Of a stretch of 64,000 nt of DNA, positions 11,752 through 24,085 are shown one piece after another (positions within the stretch are counted from its first letter, which is position 1; each line of letters begins with the position of its first letter). The notes below the pieces were generated by a model. That model was not told the origin of the DNA, did not search any database, and saw only the letters and a list, made by a program, of their open reading frames with translations. A program made the translations under genes and the position numbers. This DNA comes from Crossaster papposus (lineage: Eukaryota; Echinodermata; Asteroidea; Velatida; Solasteridae), in the NCBI GenBank assembly GCA_037893245.1, contig JBAIAA010000596.1:434001-498000 (forward strand), in the 5' to 3' direction.

Positions 11752-11885
11752 GATCAGGGTTCCATGGGTCGGACACTCTTCCGGGTCAGAATGACTCTGC
11801 GTTGGCTCCTTTTAGGGGTCCTTTTTACCCGGAAAAGTGTTATCATAACCGGGAAAACTGTCAGGCCCATATGGAACCCTGATCC
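11752..11885. repeat. short inverted repeat GGATCAGGGTTCCA
   Basis: GGATCAGGGTTCCA at 11752-11765 is repeated inverted (TGGAACCCTGATCC) at about 11872-11885. Small hairpin element or chance; no other support. Confidence 0.45.
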
Positions 11886-12193
11886 AAATCAAATCTTACC
11901 TTGGACCTTTTAAAGTTAATGGTTGCTCTTTTGTAATTATCCCCATTGAATATTGAATTATAAATCATAATAGTAAACTTTTATGTTTGGCCTTTTCATC
12001 GACATTTACCCCCTCCCATCCCCCTTGAAATTTATCTGTCACTGACTGCACTTAAAGTTGTAGCATTTGTCAGTTGTGAATTTGTACTGTTTAAAGCAGC
12101 AACAGTTCTCCAAATCGAACTGACCTGACAAAGTTTTAGCTCTGCCAATGCTGTATATATTCCAAGAAAATAACATTTATCAGATTTCGACAC

Positions 12194-12735
12194 TGTTCAC
12201 ACAGCGTTTTAGCTAAAACGGTTTTAGCTAAAACGGTAGATCACCACGGGTTGTCGGTCGTAAAACTAAAACACCGAGCGTTCAGACACCGTTTTAAGTA
12301 TAGCGAGTTTTAACTTCATAGCGTTTTATCTCTGTCTGGGGTCACGTAGAACTTCCGCTCATTTACATATTTCGCGCGCTACATAATTCGTGCGCACATC
12401 AAAACATTCCGTGTGGGATCACGGGTTGCCGGCGTACTTGCTTTCTATCAGTGCATAATGCATGCATTCATCGCTTGGCTGCGCGCACAACCAGCGAATC
12501 CAAGTGCATGATTTTCAACATGGCGCTGTCACGAGAGATTCTTCTTAAAATAATTGTCGCGATTCAGCAAATGATTGTTTCTAATGACGTCGTTTGTCGT
12601 CCGAAGATCTGTGGTGTTGTTTGAATTCTGCAGCGGATACATTATTTATCGAAGATTTTCAACCTAAGCATTGGAACGCCTCAGAATCATTTCTTCGTGG
12701 TCACGGTTTCATGTTTTCATTTATTATTTCTCAGG
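12194..12735 (+). mobile_element. one-ended PIF/Harbinger-like fragment, transposase side
   Basis: Begins with the terminal sequence GTTCACACAGCGTTTTAGCT, which is also present, inverted, at about 52960-53170. From 12520 a short ORF (MALSREILLKIIVAIQQ) is followed after a frameshift by DFQPKHWNASESFL ahead of a possible donor (CAG|GTAAAA near 12733). This layout resembles the N-terminal part of a Harbinger-type transposase, but similarity is weak and I could not find the opposite end. The superfamily call leans on the MSANT ORF of the second copy. Confidence 0.45.
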
Positions 12736-14805
12736 TAAAAATACATACATATTTAAGTCACAAAAAACAGTACAATAAACAAAATAATGATTGAACACGA
12801 ACAATATTGATAACACAACTGAAGGATTGCCAAAAGCGAACTTAATCACTATCTAGTGGCTCTCCTAAAATGCTATCAAGTACAAAAACAAAACACTAAC
12901 ATTCCTATGATACAAACACTTAGCGACTAAGATAACAGTTGACAGTTAGAACAAAAGCTAAATTTACACATACACAACTTTAACGATTAAAACTTTAAAA
13001 ACTATTGTTTTCTTTGTAAAAGAAATTATATAAAATGCACCCTTACCCAGCATTTTATAGAAAATATATGCAATTGGTACATTTATAAAACCTAAAACGT
13101 TACAAACATAAATTCTAAGCAATTTTTTATTAGGGTATCAAGTGAACCCGGGATCAATAAATGTTGTCTAAGCTAGTTTGTAAATGATGATACTCTAAAA
13201 ACAATGTCTTGGACAGATGTCGGTAATGCCTCCCATAATCTGGGAAATCTATGAAAAAGAGAGTGATGAGCAGCATTACACCTGGCTCTTTGGTGATCAT
13301 GAAACCGTCACAACATCGGTGTGTCTAGCATCCACAACAATGTAATTATCGAATGGAATGTCTAGTTTGTTATGCAAACATTTAACAACAAACACAATTG
13401 AAACAAAGTGAAGTCTGTTGTTTAGAAGGGGTAAACCCAGTTGGACACACCTATCAGTATAATCAAACGATGTTTGAATTTGCCGACAGGCATGGGTAAT
13501 TCATCATTGTTCAGGGAGCCAGCGGCCCTATTCTGCTAGCTGGCACACATACGTCGGTTAGGCACATAAACTACATGTACAGATAGTTTTGACCATAACA
13601 TTGTCAACATTCAAGCAAATCATACCCAGCAAAATCAAGCCAGACAGTCCGGGGACAGTTCCAACCTACATAATGTACACTTCCTCAAAAGCTTTCGTTA
13701 AAATCACTCTATACGAATCAACTACTAGCCCGATAATCTCCGCTATTTTGAGCTAACCATGTTAATGTTATACCTTTCACCGATGACTCTAAACATACAT
13801 TTTCTATGCAACGACCGACCAATAAGAAACGGGTCAGCTTTTAGGCTATTATTACTATTAGCAAAATGAGCACCACCCCCAAAACCTTACACGGATGTAT
13901 GTCCCAACGTCGTCTGGCGCCTCGACTTCACTCCTATAGGAAAGCACATATGTAAACAAAGCTATGAAGTCATTACCTCTCAGGTCTATAAGCTCAAAGT
14001 AAATGCTGTATTTAAGTAAAACAACACGAAATACATTAAACGTTCTTTTGTATCCTGCCCTGTGGATTAATAGTGGGTCAATAAAAATGTAAACAAAATA
14101 TAATAGAATGCCACACGTAGAATGTGTAACAAACATAGGTATGGTTTGAAAGATACACCTTTTCACTTTAAAAATGAGACATCGTCCCAATCTGATAATG
14201 TTTTACAGAGTAACGAGTAATTTCCCAAGAGAGGTCAAATTGACATTGGACTAAGTTGTTCGATTGTTGTTGGGATACTGTGTGTGTGTGTGTTGCATTG
14301 TGGACAAGGTGTTGGTGGTTAGCAGCTAAATATAACGGATGTGTCTAATTCCTATCCATCCTGATGCTAAACATGTTCAGTACGTAAACATGTTTACAAA
14401 TATGAATTTTGTTTACTCGCTAAAGACAGTTTTTTGCAGCGTAGGTCAGGCAATTATCCACACAGAGGCTAGTAGGCTACCTTTGTCACAATGCCTACAA
14501 TTGATAACTTGGCCCCATGGTCATTTTGACGTCTATTGGGAAATTACTCATAGCTCTGTCAATAATTATCAGATTTGATATCTCATTGTAAAGTGGGAAG
14601 GTGTATCTTTCATACCATACCATACCTATACTATCTATGTTGGTTGTACATTGTGTGTAACACTCAATTATAGGTTTTACTCGCACGACACTTGTTGGCA
14701 GACACAATTTACGGAGATGTAACCCTTGAGGGCCTTTATTACAGACCCTTTGCATGCCAGCCATCTTAGCAGTGCAGTCCTTTGCTCAAAGAGGTTTATA
14801 TACCC
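12736..14805. other. non-coding stretch
   Basis: No supported gene. The minus-strand frame at 13858-14190 (110 codons) has no recognisable domain, start context or neighbour exon. A short CA/TG repeat lies at about 14280-14292. Confidence 0.5.
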
Positions 14806-14983
14806 AGCACGATATGTGGCAGAGGGGTACCCCCCTCTTATCCCTATACATTATACACACTCAACACTATTGTTACCTAACACATCCCCCCTTGAAACCT
14901 AAACAAGAATATCCCCGAGATTCCGGGAACACAATGGTCAACACAAAAGAGGGGAGGGGGGGTTCTCTGCCACATGTCGTGCT
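14806..14983. mobile_element. MITE, TIR AGCACGATATGTGGCAGAG, copy 1
   Basis: Inverted ends AGCACGATATGTGGCAGAG and CTCTGCCACATGTCGTGCT. A second copy at 59893-60062 shares the interior (CTTATCCCT, CAACACTATTGT, CCTTGAAACCTAAA, GGGAACACAATGGT). No ORF. Confidence 0.8.
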
Positions 14984-15187
14984 TCATATGGAGGTTTACG
15001 TAAGCTTACAAAAGCAATTATTACTATTTGTAGCATAAGTATTTATGCCTGCGATTTTTTTATTTTTTTTAAATTTTGTGTGTGTAAGTTTGTTTGTTTG
15101 GGGTTATATTTGGCTGTTGGAACATACCACAAAAACAGTGGCCCTTTACGACAACACTTTTCGTGAAAGACGCAGTCCACACTCTAA

Positions 15188-15370
15188 AATAACTCCTGGG
15201 TCAGATTGACCCAGAATCTGCATCCAAATTTGCACAGTCATTTAACGCCCTTTTTTCGGGTTAAATTTATTTTTTTTCTAGGTAAATTTGATCCCAAAAA
15301 GGTTTCTATTTGACCAGCAATATGACTGAGCAAATGTGGATGCAGATTTTGGGTCACTCTGACACAGGAA
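15188..15370. mobile_element. MITE-like inverted repeat (TGGGTCAGATTGACCCAG)
   Basis: TGGGTCAGATTGACCCAGAA plus TCTGCATCCAAATTTGC at 15199-15235 pairs with GCAAATGTGGATGCAGATTT plus TGGGTCACTCTGACACA at about 15332-15368. No ORF, no clear target duplication. Confidence 0.65.
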
Positions 15371-15558
15371 TTTAAATTATTTTATACAATTCCAAGATGG
15401 CTGCTGCAGTCGGCAGTCGGTTTTGTAAAAAAACAAAAATGAATTATTGTTTTCATAGGTCAACTCGGCATTTCCAATCTTCATAATTATAGGTCATCAC
15501 TCTGGCAGTTAAAATTAAAGCTGGAAGTCTAAATGAATTTATTGTAATAATTAGAATA

Positions 15559-15835
15559 CCTCCAAATGGGCACTTTGGGAGACAATCCCATAGAGTCGTG
15601 CACAATCTTTATTGTAACCTAACCCGTTTTTACCTGGAGCTTTTTCCACGAAATTTCATATTTATGCTATTTAGACCCAAATCTGTCTTCTCCGAGCAAA
15701 AATAACTCCCAAATATCGTTTTGTGGGGTAGCTAGACACTTAGGGAGACACTGAAATGTCTCCCTAAGTGCCACTGTCTCCCAAGTGAATCAAAACTATC
15801 GCTAATTTGTCTCCCAAAGTGCCTATTTGGAAGAA
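15559..15835. mobile_element. MITE-like inverted repeat (CTCCAAATGGGCACTTTGGG)
   Basis: CTCCAAATGGGCACTTTGGG then AGACAA at about 15561 pairs with TTGTCTCCCAAAGTGCCTAT then TTGGAAG at about 15808-15834. Further TCTCCCTAAGTG/CACTTAGGGAGA inverted words lie in the interior near 15735-15770. Confidence 0.65.
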
Positions 15836-18016
15836 TTTACATCCATACCAGATTGATTTATATGTTTATTATTATTCATTGATTTATGTATAGGATTATG
15901 AACAAAAACGCTTCTAAATGTATCATTCATCCATACATTCGGTTCGAAAGAAATCAATTCGCTGATATGAACTTTCACCAGTAATTTTAAGGTGAAACAT
16001 ATTTACTATCGGTTTTTGTGACACAACGTTAAAAGCAGCATGTTTGATTGCAATGTCGCATCACACCTGGTGATACATCTTGACTGAGAAGCCGTCAGCC
16101 ACTGCCAGCTGCCCATCTGATGTGAATGTGATTTCGTGGGGACTGCACAGACCCTGTGCAATGCACTTGAGAAAGCCACCTTGAGGGTCATAGTGGTGGA
16201 TATGACCCGTGTTAGCACCATTACGCATTGCAACATAGATACCTGAGCTATCAGTGTACAAACCGTTGCAGCGCTGTACTGGTTGACCATTGATGGTGGG
16301 TTTGATGGTGCGCTGTGTAGTACCATTGCCATCAGCAACAATTACTGTCTGTGACGATGAACTGATGACAATTTTATCATTGCTGTCTACAGCCAGATAG
16401 TAAGGTTTAACCTTGACTGGTATGGTACGTAGGAGCTCACCATCAGTGGGGCTGTGTTCAGTCAACACCAGCCTCTTGACATCACCTACTACGATGGTAC
16501 CATCATTCTTGACAGCTACACTCCAGAGGTTAACTGCGGTCTTACCGACCTCACTCGGTGGCACTGTTGGGAACTTGTAGGCCAGCGTGTTGTCCCTGTT
16601 GAACACCTTCACATGGGATGCATTGCCCTCGACGACCACCACACGATTGTTGGTGTGTGTAGCTGCGATGCCGCGTGGATCTGTAGGAGTCATGATGTCA
16701 AAACAAACGACATTATGCAGTTATTGCACAATCCTTTCAATACAGACATTCTTAAAAGAGTAAAAACTGCAGTAGAAAATAATGTCTGTCAATGAATACA
16801 TTGTTAATGTTTGGTATACACGCTTGAGAAATCACTGTGTTTTATAATTAATTTTGCATGACCTTGTTATGTTTGGTGTTTATCTATTTTATGCCTCAGA
16901 TTGTGGGGCATAAAATGCTTCACTGTGATTTATCTTTCTTTGTGAAAAATGGGCGATATGCCAACGAGTAATAAACATACACTGCAAAAACTGTGTTTAG
17001 CGAGTAAGCACTTTTCTAAACACTTTCTTGCTATCATTTTGTAAATATGTTTACATGCTAAACATGTTTAGCATGTGGATCGATGTTTAGTCATGTTTAT
17101 TGGACACGGGTGTTTAGCTGCTAAGCATGTTAACTGTTAGCAAAACAAGTCTATTTACTTGGTAAATTATACAGGTTTATTAGAGTAAACATAATCAAAT
17201 ACCAATGTTTACGCGGAAATATTTCTTTCATAAAATTCACGGTATTATTGTGTTGTTTTTCTCTGTAACTATCAGATGTATTTTTCTTGGACTTCCCATC
17301 TTTTTCAAAGAGCTTCATGAATAAAGCAAATCAAATTTTCATTTTTTGTTCGTCTACTTTTGACATTTTGTTTTCTGTTTCAAATTTACAGTTTCAATGG
17401 AGTTTTATCTACTGTTTTTTATTTATTAAAAAGTATTAGTGAAGACCGAAGGCAAATTGTTAAGAGTGTAAAATTTTGCGGATGGCATGTAAATTTAACT
17501 TACATCCTTGCATCGGGATTGTGCTTTTCTGGTTGCCATCGATGCCGCAGATCTCAACTCGTTGGTTGCTGTAGTCAGTCACTGCAATCTCATCAGGTTG
17601 ACGAGCAGCAATGCCACAAGCCCCAATGAACTCTCCTGGACCGCTTCCCCGTCTACCAAACTCACCACACAGCTCCCACTTGCCTTCCATCACCACCACC
17701 ACCTCACCCAGATTGATGTCACCAACCCCTTCACTATGCTTGAACTTCAGAAATGCCAGCCTGTCATCAACTCTAGGAATAGCCTGACCGGCCAACAGTT
17801 TCAAGTCTTTGCTGATTGTAGGATAGAGTGACAGGAAGTCACTATCCGATGCAGTCCTTGTCACCTCTCTAGCTGTATAGTGAAAACTGAAACCTCTTCA
17901 CAGCTAAGCTCGCGGTTTTCTCACATTCTTCCAGTTTTTGCTCACGATCTGTTTGGATGTTTTTGATGTCGTCAAGGATGCGATTCTCCTGAGCCGTTAC
18001 CTCTGCTCGTATCTTA

Positions 18017-19887
18017 TACCCCAGTCACAATTAAAGCGGAGCCCGGGCGGCGTGTGCGATTTCTAGGCATCGGCCGGCGTGTAGAGGTCGGCGAAAGATC
18101 GTGCGATATGGCGGTCACAGTCACAATAAAAAGTGCCCCGTACGCTGCCATGACGGGGCCCGGGGAGTCGCCGACCGGCGATCGGCCGAATTTCTTGGAA
18201 ATGGGGTCGAATTATTGGCCCGTTTATCGGTCGGTGTCCGGCAGGCACTCGTCCGGTGCCCTGCTTATGTCCTTGCGATACCCCTGCGGTATCCGGCAGG
18301 GTGCCAACCAATTCGTACAGGTCGTACGGCGGCCGGACGGGCATCTGTAGTGTGCCTGTCGAGTGGCCAGCGATCAACGGCCGGCGGCAGAAGCTCTCCT
18401 CTGACCTTCTTAATGGCCCTGTCACACTAGAACGTTTTAGGCCAGCGCGTGAGTAGCGCGTTAAAAATAGTTGATATGCTGGCAAACGCTGAACTTCCAC
18501 AGAAAAAGTCAAGTTGAACCGTGATTTCAGCGTGTCCATAACGCGTTAATAACGGGTTCATAGCGTTCGCCAGCGCGTGAATAACGCGTTAGTAACGCGC
18601 TCGACGACTGATGAACGACTGTCCAGCGCGTGAGTAGCGCGGTCCAACGCGCGCCACGTACGGCAACGAACACATGATTAGTTGTACAAAAAGATGACGC
18701 GCTACTACAGTAATGGCCCTGTCACACCAGAACGTTTTAGGCAAACGTGTTGACATTTCGGCAACACGCGGGTAAACGCTGACCAACGCTAGGCCATCGT
18801 TCGCAACGCGCTGAGCGCGTTACCCACACGCTGGAACACGCTGTCACACGCTAAGACAAAAATACGTTTTTCAACATACCTAAACAAATTGAGCGTTTGC
18901 CAGCGTGTGACTGCACACGCTAGCGGCGCGCAAGAAGGCCGTTACTTACGCGTCGAACGCGCTAGACGATCGTTACCAACCCACTACTCTCACGCTGGCG
19001 ACCCGCTGTCGTATTTTTTTATATAAATCAGTGATGCGTTCATTACACGCTGAGCGCGTTCCTCACACGCTACTTACGCGCCGGCATACGCTATGAACCC
19101 GTTATCAACCTGTATGAACACGCTGAAATCACGGTTCCATTTGACTTTTTCTGTGAAAGTTCAGCAATTGCCAGCGTATCAACTATTTTTAACGCGCTAC
19201 TCACGCGTTGGCCTAAAATGTTCTGGTGTGACAGGGCCATTAAATAAGAAAATGCCGTTGATACCTCCACAACGCTTTCGGACACCTGCACAGCGCGTAT
19301 AGGTCGCCCGGTTGAGGGAGAGGTTGGCGTTTGCACGCTATACCGCTACAACCTGGTTCTTGTTGCATTGGTGGCTGAAGAAGAGATGTAGTACTTGCAC
19401 TATGAAACTTGTGTGATAAACTGTGTGTAGATGTAGAAGAGCCGCTTTTTTTTACCCTGCGAGCCCCGGCCGATGCATGACCGATTTTAGGCTAGGCGCC
19501 GGCAGGGCGCCGTCTGGCCCCCGGCCGATTTCCGGCCAGGCACCGCCAAGTCGGCCGGACGCCTGGCGGGACCCGGCCGGCGTGTGGGCGGCGCCTGGCC
19601 GATATATTGATTGTCTGGGTTGTCCAAAATTTGGCTCGGCGCCCGCCCGACGTGTGCGATGCCCTGCCGGACATCGGCTAGGCATCGACCGATTTATTGG
19701 CGATCAGTTTGCGATGCGAAACGCCGCACCAGGTTTTAAGTCCGAGTTAAAAGTAACTCGATGCCCGCCCGATGCCAAAAAATGACCCGGCAACCTTAAG
19801 GAGTCCCGTGGGGCCCTGGCCGAAAATGCCTAGAAATCCGCCGCAAACTAATCGCAAACCCATCGCAAGCCAATTGTGACTGGGGTA
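18017..19887. mobile_element. TTA/TAA-flanked DNA transposon inside the TRIM coiled-coil exon
   Basis: Ends are TACCCCAGTCACAATT and AATTGTGACTGGGGTA. TTA is duplicated at 18014-18016 and 19888-19890. Deleting the element plus one TTA joins the flanking TRIM codons in frame (ATTEVQDRAAKIRAEV-type heptads), which fixes the boundaries. The outer parts are GC-rich with repeated CGGCCGGCG words; the middle carries the foldback repeat copy 2. No transposase is visible, so it is non-autonomous. A 3-bp TWA duplication suits PIF/Harbinger. Confidence 0.85.
18414..19239. repeat. interlocked foldback repeat, copy 2 (A-B-A')
   Basis: Arm A 18414-18710, arm B from 18714, arm A' about 19050-19239; B' is absent, unlike the copy at 2362-3996. 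Tips are TGGCCCTGTCACAC and GTGTGACAGGGCCA next to TTAA on both sides. It is nested in the transposon that interrupts the TRIM gene, so it is the younger or passenger component. Confidence 0.75.
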
Positions 19888-20662
19888 TTAGCTGCTCTGT
19901 CTTGCACTTCTGTCGTAACCCTCTTGGCTGTGACACTCAAATCTTCTTTCAGTCTTGAGACTTTCTCAGTTCTTTTAAGGCGTTTTCAAGTGGAGAAAAC
20001 AGTTCACCCAACGACTCCTTGTATGTTGATGTGGCTAGATTTGTGTCAATATACACGTGTTCTGGCATACGGTGGTCGAGGACGGTACAATCTCGGCAGA
20101 TGAGCACTTCACACGTGGTACAAAAGAACCGTGTCGCTTCGCCCTCATGGATCGAACATTTTGGGTGTTGTTTCGGATGTTTCTTTTTCAGGGTAACTTT
20201 TCCCTTTCGAATGTCCTTAAGTGGAGTCACCTTGTGATTAGATGTTGCTGCGAATCTAAGATGCATTTTGCTACAGGCTGAGCACACATTCTGGTCGCAA
20301 TCCAGACATATATGTGTTGCCTCATTGGTTTCCTTACAAATACCACACAAAATACCAGCATCACCCAAGCTCACTACCTTCTCCTGAAGTTCAATCTCCT
20401 CAACCAAACCGACTAGATGAAAGTTGGTTTTCAGACCCTGCACCCCCGCCTCTGGAAGTTTCGTCTCCTGTCGACACACGGGGCAAGGAATCTCCGTACA
20501 GCCCTGGTGCTTCGTGCTGTAGTATTTCAGCAGACATTGCTCACAGAAACTGTGCAGGCATTCTAATATCTTTGGCTGTTGATATCTATCTTGGCAAATG
20601 CAGCATTCAAGATGTCTGCCAATCGTCTCCAGAGCTGAACTTACTACCGGTCCAGTTGCCAT

Positions 20663-21141
20663 TTTGTTTTGTCTGGGAAAAAGAAGAATAATGTGTTCAT
20701 GTATTTATTAGTATGGATCGATAGCCAGAGCTCTAGATGTAAATTTGAAAGAAGGCTGCGAATTTCAGAAGTACCTTTCGTCCTATCTTGAAAGCCATGC
20801 AAGTTGTTTTTGAACATTATGTAATATTCAGGCAAAATTTATAGTGCTTTTGTCAGAAAGATTTGCTTCGAGGTCATGTATCATGCACCTTTGATTTATG
20901 TTGCAGTGCTGGTGTTAGAGTCTATAGCAGGCATAAATAGGAAGGCAGTCTAGATGTTAAATTGAGAAAGCACATCATATGGCAAAATTATTTGAGCACA
21001 ATCGGTGTGTTACTGCAGATGCAGGGGGAGGCCTAGACCCGTGAACGTGGAGCTATACACCGCCACGCTTTGATGGATTTCAAACACTATATATTTTTTG
21101 ATAACAAACGCTATGTCCTTTGCAGCAAACATTTCTTCCCA
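20663..21141. other. non-coding stretch upstream of the TRIM gene
   Basis: Would contain the 5' UTR or promoter of the minus-strand TRIM gene. No TATA box or other motif stands out. Confidence 0.4.
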
Positions 21142-21443
21142 TTTTACTCTTACTGCACGTGGTACATATTGCTCTTCTACACCAAAAGCCGCGAAAATAG
21201 CACCTTCCCTTTCCAAAGAAATTCGATGAACAAAAGGAGAGTCTGATACGAGTGTTGGTTGCCTTTTCAACGTAAAAGATTCGAGGCACCGTGCTAAAAT
21301 CTTCCGGCAATCGTGGCAAACCAAAAAAACAAACTGTAGGCCTATCGGTCTCCACCCTTTTTCATCAAATTTCTTGGGAACGGAAGGTGCTATTTTTGCA
21401 GGTTTTGGTGTAAAAGAGCAATGTGTATCACTAAAGAGTAAAA
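21142..21443. repeat. inverted repeat (about 80-bp diverged arms)
   Basis: ACACCAAAAGCCGCGAAAAT with AGCACCTTCC near 21180 pairs with the inverse of the segment at 21363-21443. The 209-codon minus frame over this region reads through both arms and has no recognisable domain. Confidence 0.6.
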
Positions 21444-21857
21444 TGGTAAAATGGTAATTTCTGTCTAAAGTGATATTTTTGTTCAAGACTTGAGTAAACC
21501 AGCGTTGCACACAAACTGTAAGTTCGAAATTCTTTGTGACAAAGCGTGCGCTCAAGAAATGCTGGGATGCAATTAAAGATTTGGCAAAAGTATGGAAAAC
21601 CAGGAGTGCTGGTAGTACATGTAGTGAAAACAAGAACAAATTAAAACAAACTTGTCAAAGATTTGTCAAACTTTTTGCTTTGCTTTACAATTTGTTAACA
21701 ACAAATTGCTAGTGTTTTTAACTTTTGGCCAGCCATACCCGTGCCGGGGCGGTTTGTTAAAAATGAAAAGGCTATTAGTTGAACATGTGGGGCGCTATAA
21801 AAGATGGCAAGGTACGGTACCGGGTGCACACCTCGAAGTCCAATTCACTGTGAATTA

Positions 21858-22466
21858 CTACACTACTATGAGGAATTCAGCAGTATCTTTTGGGGGGGCT
21901 CCCGTTTTATTATTTTTACTGTGGTTAAAGGAAACTAAAACGGCAGCGGTTGGAGTCCCCCAGCCGGTGATGTGTATATCTGAAATGTGGAGGAGGGAGT
22001 CTTGCGTTTCGTGCTTTGAGTTTGCAGCGAATTCTCCCAAACGCATAAAGCCAAAAAAGGCACTAAGCACTACTGCTTTAAATAGGGAAGCCTCGTAATG
22101 CGAAAAACAGACCTGCTTAAATGTCAGAATTAATTGGGAAAGAAGTGACAACAACATTGGCAAGCATTTGTCTCCTGCCTTATGGTCCCTCCGGCAACCC
22201 TCAAGAAGTTTGGAAACCAGAAAATCTTTAGTTGGATCCGGCCACCCATTAATTTTGTGATAACATGCAACCCCGGCAAGATATGTGGTAATCGTGGCGT
22301 GAGCTAAACCCTGTAAAGATAGCCATGCTACAAACTCTCTGATATCACTGACTTGTGCAGTTAAGGCGGAAATGTCCCTTTCTTTAAATCTACAGAACGC
22401 GTTCAACCCGCAAGTGTACGACTTGTGTGTATGTGACGAAAAAGCTACCGACAGCAGGCGAGTCAT
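21858..22466 (-). pseudogene. DIRS-type tyrosine recombinase, C-terminally truncated
   Basis: ATG at 22466. About 200 codons with an N-terminal SAM-like phage-integrase domain (TIT-TYLAGVACYHK) and the box-I segment AFFGFMRLGEFA, which carries the first catalytic Arg. The frame stops before the conserved H-x-x-R and the nucleophilic Tyr that normally follow, so the recombinase cannot be active. It starts a few bases after the end of the RT/RNase H frame, the arrangement of DIRS elements, which integrate through a tyrosine recombinase and not a DDE integrase. Confidence 0.8.
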
Positions 22467-22474
22467 TTCGTCGC

Positions 22475-23320
22475 CTACCAGATTTGGGGTAGGCTGGGCA
22501 ACGGGGTCATTGCAGCGGCCGTCAGCGGATGAGCATCCCGAAATCTTTTTGTCTGGAAACGAGACAAAGCATCGGCAATATCATTGGTTGCGCCGGGGAC
22601 ATGGGTAGCCTTAAAATGGATATTGAATGTTAAGCAATCGATCACGAACATCCGCAAAAGGTGCTTGATCTTTGGGCAGCGCGACGTTTGTCGGTTGATA
22701 ATTTGCACGACTGCAACATTGTCGCAGTGAAACATGACCCGTTGATTGGCCAGTACGTGTCCCCAACAACGAACCGCCACCATGATTGGAAAACATTCTA
22801 AAAACGCAATCGAAGGGGAAGTCTGCATTAATTCGGGTTGCCATTTGCCTTGAAACCACCCGTCGCCAAAATATGCCCCAAATCCAATGCTAGCTGCTGC
22901 ATCAGTGTATAACTGCAATGCTGTGTTTGACTGCCATTCGCTGTCCTGAATAGCGGACACCCCATTAAAATGAGTGAGAAATTCATTCCACATAAGCAGG
23001 TCCAGCTTGGCCCCTTTAGTCAGTCGAATTTTATGATGCGGCAAAGCCACGCCACGCGTGAGAGCAATAAGGCGGCCCATGAATGCGCGTCCAGGTGCGA
23101 TAGCCTTGCATAAAAAATCGAGTGAACCGATTAAGGACTGCATGCGGACTAATGTGATTTTACGGCAGCGCATCGTGTGTTCTAATTGCTCACGCAGCGC
23201 CCGCACTTTAGCCATTGGGACACAAATTTGCTTGTGCACCGTGTCAATCTCGAGACCCAGATATGTCATTTTCTGGGAGGGGCCCTCCGTTTTTTCCTGG
23301 GCAATGGGCACCCCCAAAAC
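22475..23320 (-). pseudogene. DIRS reverse transcriptase C-terminus and RNase H
   Basis: Minus-strand frame from the edge of the giant element to a stop at 22475. It begins in LGVPIAQEKTEGPS and KMTYLGLEID, the RT palm/thumb region of DIRS elements. An RNase H domain follows with acidic residues in LYTDAA, FLECFP, HCDN and NDIADALSR. The gag part and the RT catalytic YVDD-type motif are missing because the sequence is cut off exactly at the start of the inverted arm at 23321; beyond that the frame simply reads through the 42-bp minisatellite. Confidence 0.85.
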
Positions 23321-23340
23321 TATGGTGGCTCTGAAGGGAC

Positions 23341-24085
23341 ATCGCACATCGCACATTTCTGCGCAGATTTCTGCGATGTCGCCGATTTTATCGCACATTT
23401 CGGCGCCGATTTCTGCGATATTGCACATTTTATCGCACATTTCGGCGCCGATTTCTGCGATATTGCACATTTTATCGCACGTTTCTGCGCAGAATTCTGC
23501 GATATTGCAGATTTTATCGCACATTTCTGCGCAGAAATCTGCAATATCGCACATTTTATCGCACATTTCTGCGCAGAATTTTGCGATATTGCAGATTTTA
23601 TCGCACATTTCTGCGCAGAAATCTGCAATATCGCACATTTTATCGCACATTTCTGCGCAGAAATCTGCAATATCGCACATTTTATCGCACATTTCTGCGC
23701 AGAAATCTGCAATATCGCACATTTTATCGCACATTTCTGCGCAGAAATCTGCAATATCGCACATTTTATCGCACATTTCTGCGCAGAATTTTGCGATATT
23801 GCAGATTTTATCGCACATTTCTGCGCAGAATTCTGCGATATTGCAGATTTTATCGCACATTTCTGCGCAGAATTCTGCGATATTGCAGATTTTATTGCAC
23901 ATTTCTGCGCAGAAATCTGCGACATCGCACATTTTATCGCACATTTCTGCGCAGAAATCTGCGACATTGCAGATTTTATCGCACATTTCTGCGCCGATTT
24001 CTGCGACATTGCAGATTTTATCGCACATTTCTGCGCAGAAATCTGCGACATCGCACATTTTATCGCACAATTTATCGCACATTTT
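23341..24085. repeat. arm array 1, 42-bp units, left copy
   Basis: About 17 units of 42 bp built around TGCGATAAAATCTGC and TCTGCGCAGAAATG (read on minus), each with internal GCGCAGAAAT/ATTTCTGCGC symmetry. Open in several frames because 42 is a multiple of three; these frames are not genes. Confidence 0.85.

Larger units (their letters stand above)
16061..20662 (-). pseudogene. TRIM-NHL protein gene interrupted by a transposon
   Basis: Minus strand, ATG at 20662. Exon 1 runs 20662-19888 and resumes at 18016-17504; exon 2 is 16680-16061 (donor GTAAGT, acceptor CTCCTACAG, phases match). Residues 20-63 form a C3HC4 RING (C20, C23, C35, H37, C40, C43, C60, C63). B-box 1 lies at about 106-143 and B-box 2 at about 169-202, followed by a coiled coil and NHL-type beta-propeller repeats (GSGPGEF, NNRVVVVEGNASHVKVFN, DGQLAVADG). 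The family comprises cytoplasmic E3 ubiquitin ligases related to TRIM2/3/56. The coiled-coil codons are split by the element at 18017-19887. Two single-base frame shifts also occur, near 19965 and near 17885. Either a recent pseudogene or, if the shifts are assembly errors, a gene with a transposon in its exon. Confidence 0.85.

Noticed and set aside
18017..19887. Segment splitting the TRIM exon as an ordinary intron
   Set aside because: It lacks GT-AG borders at the frame-restoring points and instead has inverted termini and a 3-bp TTA duplication, so it is a transposon.
21010..21639. 209-codon minus-strand ORF as a THAP-like gene
   Set aside because: No zinc-binding pattern could be confirmed and the frame runs across both arms of an inverted repeat.
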